Shown here one piece after another: positions 57,424 to 64,000 of a stretch of 64,000 nt of DNA. The notes below the pieces were generated by a model that was not told where the DNA came from, did not search any database, and was given only the letters and a program-made list of their open reading frames with translations. Both the position numbers and the translations under genes were made by a program. Source of the DNA: Datura wrightii (taxonomy: Eukaryota; Streptophyta; Magnoliopsida; Solanales; Solanaceae); contig JASDFA010000001.1 of assembly GCA_035772735.1 (NCBI GenBank), positions 55,381,001 through 55,445,000 of the forward strand, read 5' to 3'. How positions within the stretch are numbered: the stretch's first letter is position 1; every line of letters begins with the position of its first letter.

Positions 57424-59602
57424 TGTCATGACCTGAGCCTACACCCTTGATGCGACACGGTGCCTAAACTCATAAGTTATCCCAAGCTTACCCGTGGCAT
57501 AGCATAAATTCTAAAATATGGCAAACTTTTAAGAACTTCTAAGTGAAAGCTATTTGTAACTAACATAAAATACTAATGTTTTAAAACAACACTAGAAACA
57601 AGCTGAATCTAAGGCACCCTATCCAAAAGGCTTCTAAAACAGATGAGCTACGGGAACAAGTCCCCAACTAACTCTAAAGTTAGAAAACTAAAAATGACAA
57701 CAACTGAAATAAAGATACTCTGGTCCTTGAAAGATGAGGACTCACCACTGTCAGTCTACTGGATATCGTCGGAAGAAGATATAGCTACGAGGCTGAGTCT
57801 GGCTACCTGAGCCTATATCATGAAATAATATAACATAGAGAATATACGGTCAGTACTTTGAATGTATTGATCATGTGAGGTACACAACTGAAAACACGAG
57901 CATGCTAGTAAAATCTAAAGATATAGCTGAGCTAACATGTAATGACCCTATCTGAATGTATAAATACTAAAAATTACATAAAGATATGAAAATAATGTAA
58001 ATGCCAGTAAAACTGGTTTTAGTGTCATGCACCTATTCTAAAGTCAGAAAACTGAGACTAAACTAAGAACTATAATTGTACTGTGGGAGAGCCTGTTAAC
58101 CGACATATAACCACTTGAGCTAAACATGGAGTCCGATGTGTACACCCATTGATAGGACCTAACATACCTTACCATGGTATAAATTCATGGTTTTGCGATC
58201 ACTAAACTGAGGCCCATATGGGTAATAACCTATGTGGTACATAGTTCTGCAAACCTGGGTGTGCTGAACCCCAGCCCGCTCGGTGCTAAGTACTACTTCC
58301 TACTGAAGACATAACTATATGACTACACTAGAAGCTTGAAACTGATGTCCTAAGACTAAGTCAAAACTTCCTATCTGGAAGTGTCTTAAGAGTCTAAAGG
58401 ACCGGATAAACTAATCATACTGAAATACTGATAATACTTTTGTTATTTCTGAAAACACTTTATGTATACTGAGATTTCTAATAATACTACTAATATTGAG
58501 AATATTGTAATTCATGTAGGGCAGGGAAGCTCAATTCTTTCATAAGATCCTCTATTTTTGACAAAACTTGCAAAGGTAAGATAAATGCTAATTTTGCGAT
58601 AAATTCTCTAAAAACCATATGAAATTGAAAGCATGTGAAGCTACTATGGAAGATGAAAATAAGATCATAATTTTAATCACGAAATGCCGAGGACATCTAG
58701 GGGATAGGGAAAGTCAACAATTAGAAGAAAACCCTAAGTGATAATTTCTACAAAACTACAAAGCTAGAGTTTGAGGAAAATCTTGGGGCACAAGGGAAGA
58801 AGAGGACCCTTTTTGAAGCCCCACATACCTGTTGAAGAAAACCCCTCTAATGGAAGCTTGAATTCGAAACATTGAGGAAGAACCCTAGTTTGGCCTGAGA
58901 GATAACTTGAACTTCTACGGTCTATTCTTGAGAACATTGGCGAGAATGGGAGAGAATGATCGACTAATCCCCTAAATCCTTTTCAAAGTTTTACCCTAAC
59001 ACTACATAGCTTAGGAATTAGAATAGCAAGAAGTTAAGAAAATACCCCTTGGATGTTATTTCAAAAGTTGCCCGTATAGACCTAACGACCCATACCACGA
59101 GCCGTTGGTTGTCACCATGACTCATGTTAACCATTTGTTGTAGGCAGGACCAGTTTCAACCTCTCTAATCCTTCCTCCTACAAACTTAGGGTATGATCCA
59201 TACAATGGTACTACGGTTCATTACAAGGGCTCGTACCACCTAAAGCCACATTAATTATTCTCTGAAGTTCGTCATATTGAGGCATACCACGACTTATACA
59301 TCCTTAACATGGTAGTATAATGGCTCTTAGTTACCCAGAAATCACTGAGCTCTTCTCGGAATCCTTTTGTACGACCCTTCAGTATGACCTGTACAATCTT
59401 TGTATGGATCATAGGTTCCTGTCGTGTTTTTTGGACTAAAATCTGCTGAATCCTCTAGATTCATACCACAACTCTTGGTACGACTCATATCATGCTCCCA
59501 CGAGTCATTGTGGGAGTCGTCCTGAGGGAAATTTTTGGCCTTTTCTCCTAGTTCATACTCCATATCTAGGGGTCTGTTTTTAAAAACTTTTTGTGTGTTA
59601 CA
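57424..59602 (-). repeat. 5' LTR of element H
   Basis: 2,179 bp, minus strand TGTAACACACAAAAAG to CAGGTCATGACA. U3 (59050-59560) contains many ACGACTCAT-like words. No ORF of interest. Confidence 0.85.
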
Positions 59603-60725
59603 TGAATAATGCATAGGTGTGCCATGAATGGCTCAACAAGTAAGTGCCAAGGTCTTAACTCCATGTATAGGTTCGATGTTGCATCAGAGTGAAGTTAACA
59701 CATGTCTAGCCCCCTTCAAATTTTACGGTAATTTTCAAATAAAGATATAAGGCATATATAAGTGAATAACATAACAAGTGAGCTATATAGGCATATTGCA
59801 AATGAATAAATGGAATAAATACATCATGTTTGTAGTGAATAATTATAAAAGTGATGATAATTATTTAGGAACTTATTCATGAAAGTCATATAGATAGTTG
59901 AAGTCAAGACAAATATGATCATGTAAGATAATATATATATTCGACTCATAAGGAGTAGTAAGAAGTGAAGAATCTCAAAGATAAAAGCACAAGTGATATA
60001 GGAAAACAAGTAAGGCATGAAACAAATGATGATTATATATATAGAATGTGCCATGTAACAAGTATAACATGTGTCATTTGGATCTCGTTAACCCATATAA
60101 GTGAAATAAATGACATCTTGCCGTGCCTTCATAGCGAAGAAGGTTTTAGCCATAGACACCTCATTACTTCCTACAAACCTTTGGAAAATTAGTCCCTCCT
60201 TACAATAAGAGATATACAAAAAAACAAGTAACATAACCATTACATAAATCCCATTGACACGTCAGGGTCACATCAACAATATGTCAGCTACTAGGCTAGC
60301 AACTAGCTTGTCAGACCTTTTTATAAAAGGTAAGATTATTTCTACTTTCTTCATCAAGAAATATCTATAAAATACCTAATGAAATACTTTTAGTATCTAA
60401 AAACAATACGGGACCCAAAAAATAGTCCTTCACAACCAAACGACCAACATGCTAGCACAACAACCAAACAATCGATATATCACCACACCTTCCTTTTCCA
60501 ACCCAAACTGTTAGCATCCAACCTTCTCATGAGGTGTAAAACATGAGCCAACATATAACACATATTTAAAATCTCCCTAAATCGTCAACGATACAAAACA
60601 ATATGGACTCATGTCTTTCGATCACCATGCTCTGAATAATAACAAAATGAGGTCTAGAATTTCCCTCTATTTTATAGACAAGAAGAGGTGGAGAGAGGCA
60701 TAAAATTACCTTCTAAATTTGGAAG
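59603..60725. other. Unassigned AT-rich spacer
   Basis: The only stretch over 1 kb that I cannot assign to a retrotransposon. Frames inside (for example 59824-60054) are short, low in complexity and without motifs. A tRNA-like promoter pair lies at its left end. It may be residual non-repetitive DNA or a decayed repeat. Confidence 0.5.
59629..59678 (+). promoter_or_regulatory. tRNA-like A and B boxes, possible SINE head
   Basis: TGGCTCAACAAG (59629-59640) resembles a pol III A box and GGTTCGATG (59670-59678) a B box. Their 41-bp start-to-start spacing is close to tRNA spacing. No clear tail repeat or target duplication was identified, so the extent is unknown. Confidence 0.35.
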
Positions 60726-63017
60726 CGTCACGACCCGAGTCTACACCCTAGAAGGGACATGGTACTTGGTTCCACAAGTGACCCCCAAGCTAACCCATGG
60801 CTTAACATCACACTGGTACACTGAATTAAATCATAAGTGGAAGCTATAAAACATAACTAAATAACACTTTTTTGAGAAAACGGATAACTGATAAGATACA
60901 AAAATTTCTATGGAGAGCGCATAACATCCTTAACAACACTGTGTCTAAAAGCCGTCTAAGATCTGGCGAGTTGCTGCGACAAGACCGCAGCTAACTTTAA
61001 AGTAAAACTGATAAAGAAACAGAAATGAAGGAAAGTCTTGCCCTCGGATGATGAGGACTCACAAATGACTAGTGTTCCTGAATCGTTGGAAGGGAACTAC
61101 TGACAATGATCAGTCTGGGTACCTGTACCGGTATCATAATGCAATACAACATGAAGAATATGCATTAGTACTTTGAGTGTACTAAGTATGCAAGAGGTAA
61201 GTAAAATAGTAAGAATACATAACTGAGCTGAGATGACATGAAATGACAAAAGATAAACTAATAAGTACTATAATATAACTGTCACAATGTGAGTACAGGC
61301 ACTGACTGATGATCATACACATGTCTTGAAAGTTGAATAATTGAACTAAGCTAAACCGAGACCGAACTATAATGACAAAAGGTACAGTGCTATACTGTGT
61401 GAGCAACTATAACAGACATCTAACCACGAGAGCTAAATGTGGAGTCCCATGTATACCCCCCATTAGAGAAGGCCCATAATACCCTTCCAAACTATAGTAG
61501 CTGAACTGAGCGATCACTGTCTAATGTCCATTCGAGTTTAACCTGTGGTAGCAACATAGTTCTAGAAACCTGGGTGCGTTGAACCTTGTCCCTCTCGGTG
61601 CTAAGTCCTACTCCCACTGAAAACCCTAACTGTGACTACTAGGCTGAGAGCTCAAAACTGATGTCCTAGACTAAGTCAAGGATACATGTCTGGAAGTACC
61701 CTGAGAGTCTAAAGGACCTGATGACTGGAAACTCGTGTTCCAAGACTGGCCTGAGCTACTTTGTCTGAAAGCGTCGTAACCTTCAAAAGAATGACCTAAC
61801 AACTGATAATAAGGAGTGTTACTGAACCCCTAAAGAACTATCTATAGTAAAAGTGATCAGCTAAAATTGGCGAAAATATTGAAAAGGCTAACTTTCGACT
61901 GAGACTGAATTTACATTTAAACTGACTGATAATTCACATTATAGTCAGAACATGGTGATTGTAAGAATTACACAGTCAAGAAACATTTGTATTTAAAACA
62001 TGCTGAAATACTCAATTCACTATTTTCAAAGAAACTAGGTCTAAAATGATATAATTTCATGTAAGGAGAAAATGATCAGAAGTATAGGTAACAACAACCT
62101 TCAATACTCAAGAAAATTATAGCAAAAAGTAATCCATAATTTACTGACAAATGAACCCTAATGGTGAACTTCAGGGCTACAACTGATAAGCATTTTAGAA
62201 GAGTTTTGGTGCACAAGGAAAGAATAATTTCCTTGTTGAGTTCCCATATAATTGGAGTCGAATTTCCTGGGAAGAACATGGAGAATTTGATAAGAAAACT
62301 TGAAAGCCCTAACTTCTACTCTAAGAGAACTATATATGTTCTTCGTACCTCTGCTATTTGAATTTTTTGAAATAATGAGGAAGAGGATCAACTACTCCTC
62401 TAAAACACCTCCTGAAAACATCTCATACAATGTCATTCAGAAGTTAAGTCAATAGGGTTTTACAAAATTTCCCCTAAAACACTTAATGAAATTTCTGCTC
62501 TCCAGGTGGTACAACTCAACCTACAAATCATATCATGATCCTATGGTCCGTACCACAAGTCATGGTTAGGGACTCTGCTCCACCCAATCCCTCTAAAGTT
62601 TTCCGCAGATACCATCAACAACTCATACCTGCATCATGCGATTGGTATTATGACTCATAACTAAACCCTGAGTCTGTATCTGATCTCTCTTATGACTAAT
62701 ACTATTAGTCATACCATCATCCCACGAGTCATACCTTGTCTCGTCGTTACTCAGGATTTTCCCTTTCAAAATCCCTATACTTTTCCATGACATCTATGTA
62801 CTATTTGTACCTCCATTGCATGATCTGTAACGTTAAGTCATGGTCCCTCAAACATTATTTCCTGATTTTCACCATCCTCCTAGTCACTATTCATTGTACA
62901 ACTTGAACCTCGATTGTACGGTCGTACTATGACTCATAATGAGGAAATTTTGCCAGTTTTCTATAGAATCAACTCTTAAATTTCCAAGCTAGTTTTAGGA
63001 AGTTATGGGGTGTTAAA
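60726..63017 (-). repeat. 3' LTR of element J
   Basis: 2,292 bp. The lower edge is CGTCACGACCCGAG (T to C at the first base) and the upper edge is GGGGTGTTAAA, next to the tract CCAAGGGGGAAATAT (63018-63032). Contains several GACTCAT words at 62560-62940. Confidence 0.85.
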
Positions 63018-63032
63018 ATATTTCCCCCTTGG

Positions 63033-64000
63033 GGACATTCATCCTTGAATATAGACTAACTAAGCTGAAAGAATAGGGAATGAGCTTCAATCCCAAGACT
63101 TTCCACGACAAATTGATTAGTGAGGGAGTGACTGACGCAAAACTGAGGTAACATGCTTACTGAACTTATGCAATTAGGATACATTAAATCATGGAATGGA
63201 TTGAAAGGCGCTGAACTGAATGGAGTACTATGGAAAATTTTATTACCTGACACTGAAGCTAAGCTGGAAGGAAACAATGAGGATATTTAGCCATCATGTC
63301 TGATTCTACTTCCCATGTGTCTCCTTCAACTAACTAATTCCTCCATAAAACTTTCACTAAGTGACCTCCTTGTTTCTCAGCCTATGAACCTGCCGGTCCA
63401 AAATCTAAACTGAAACTTCTTCATAAGAGAGACTATCTTTTACATCCACATTTTCTAGTGGTACAACTGAGGTTGAATAACAGATGAACTTCTTCGAGAG
63501 TGACACATGAAAGACTGGGTGCACAGATGCTAACTCCGAAGGTAACTCTAACTCATAGGACACATTGCCAATTCACCTCAAAATCCTGTAGGGTCCCATA
63601 TATTTAGGACTGAGTGTTCCTTTCTTCCAAAACATCATCACCCTTTTCATAGGTGAAATCTTCAAATAAACTCAATCATCTACAGAAAATTCTAGTTCTT
63701 TTCTCCACACATCTGCATATGATTTCTGTCGGCTCTATACTGTTTTCAACCTTCCTCCTCTTATAAGCTAACTTTATGCATGGCCTCATTAACTGAATCT
63801 GACCCCATCAAAGGAGTTTTTCAAACCTTAAACCACCCTATAGGAGACCTACACCTTCTACTATATAATGTCTCAAATGGGACCATCTGAATACTACAAT
63901 GGTAGCTGTTGTTGTATGCAAACTCGATGAGAGGTAGGTGATTATCCCAATTGCGTTTGAAGTCAATCACACAAGCTCTCAACATGTCTTACAAGGTCCA
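63033..64000 (-). pseudogene. pol: Integrase C-terminal half and chromodomain of J
   Basis: Minus-strand translation shows the integrase block FAYNNSYHCSIQM and RSPIGWF near 63825-63930. The HPMF-like linker near 63500 is broken, and a chromodomain end (VEGDTWEVES) lies near 63305-63340. Several stops and frame changes occur. The first 270 bp above the tract are 3' untranslated. Confidence 0.8.

Larger units (their letters stand above)
50831..59602 (-). mobile_element. Chromovirus H, outermost element of the nest
   Basis: 5' LTR, primer site, gag, protease (split by solo LTR I), RT, RNase H and integrase up to the second catalytic block. E inserted there, and the remaining 3' part of H is not found on the other side of E. 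The outer right flank is TGAAT (59603-59607). Coding parts are heavily broken. Confidence 0.8.
60726..64000 (-). mobile_element. Chromovirus J, 3' part, runs off the window
   Basis: 3' LTR, polypurine tract, chromodomain and C-terminal half of integrase on the minus strand. The LTR belongs with H and I. The other end and the target duplication lie outside. Confidence 0.85.

Noticed and set aside
59824..60192. Small host genes in the 59.6-60.7 kb spacer
   Set aside because: Short, low-complexity, overlapping frames on both strands with no motif or codon bias.

Overview
The window looks like plant nuclear heterochromatin: about 64 kb made almost entirely of LTR retrotransposons of the Ty3/gypsy superfamily, nested inside one another. 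I found no host gene, rRNA, tRNA gene or CRISPR array. Two lineages are present. The first is chromovirus (Tekay/Del-like): LTRs of 2.2-2.7 kb, a primer site matching initiator tRNA-Met (TTGGTATCAGAGC type), a DPGA protease motif and an integrase followed by a chromodomain. The second is Athila-like: LTRs of about 1.4-1.6 kb, a tRNA-Asp primer site (TGGCGCCGTT type), a DLGA protease and an extra ORF after pol. The style of these families suggests a eudicot, probably Solanaceae; that is inference from memory, not a search.

Layout (element letters are mine). 1-427: 3' end and LTR start of an older chromovirus U. 428-5191: chromovirus A (+), truncated inside RT. 5192-5756: LTR-like fragment K. 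The rest is one large nest. Chromovirus H (-, to 59602) was hit by E (-) in its integrase and by solo LTR I (53221-55887) in its protease. E (5757-50830 in pieces) was hit by C (7732-33734, TSD AAGGG) and by Athila F (34782-47639, TSD CTCAC/CTCAT). C was hit by the internally deleted Athila L (13005-15889, TSD TCGGG) and, in its 5' LTR, by Athila D (19659-33174, + strand, TSD ACGTA). D was hit in its 3' LTR by the small element G (26359-32289, + strand, TSD AGTAT). The depth is therefore H > E > C > D > G. 59603-60725 is unassigned AT-rich spacer with a SINE-like promoter pair. 60726-64000 is the 3' LTR and 3' pol of chromovirus J (-), which runs off the window.

Hand comparison of LTR pairs fits the nesting: C roughly 13% diverged over the first 300 bp, D and G about 3%, F about 2%, L about 1%.

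F is the most complete element. It has gag, protease, RT, RNase H and integrase, with about ten point or one-base lesions, and a largely open 337-codon ORF3. D keeps only gag and protease. G has no pol; it carries its own frame with two zinc knuckles and a charged, helical region. D and G could only have moved using enzymes from an F-like partner. The most unusual signals are shared by F, D and G and are non-coding: two tandem hairpins just after the last pol-position ORF, one with compensatory base changes; repeated copies of the polypurine-tract motif inside the element; and a U3 promoter-proximal dyad that recurs in front of ORF3 in F.
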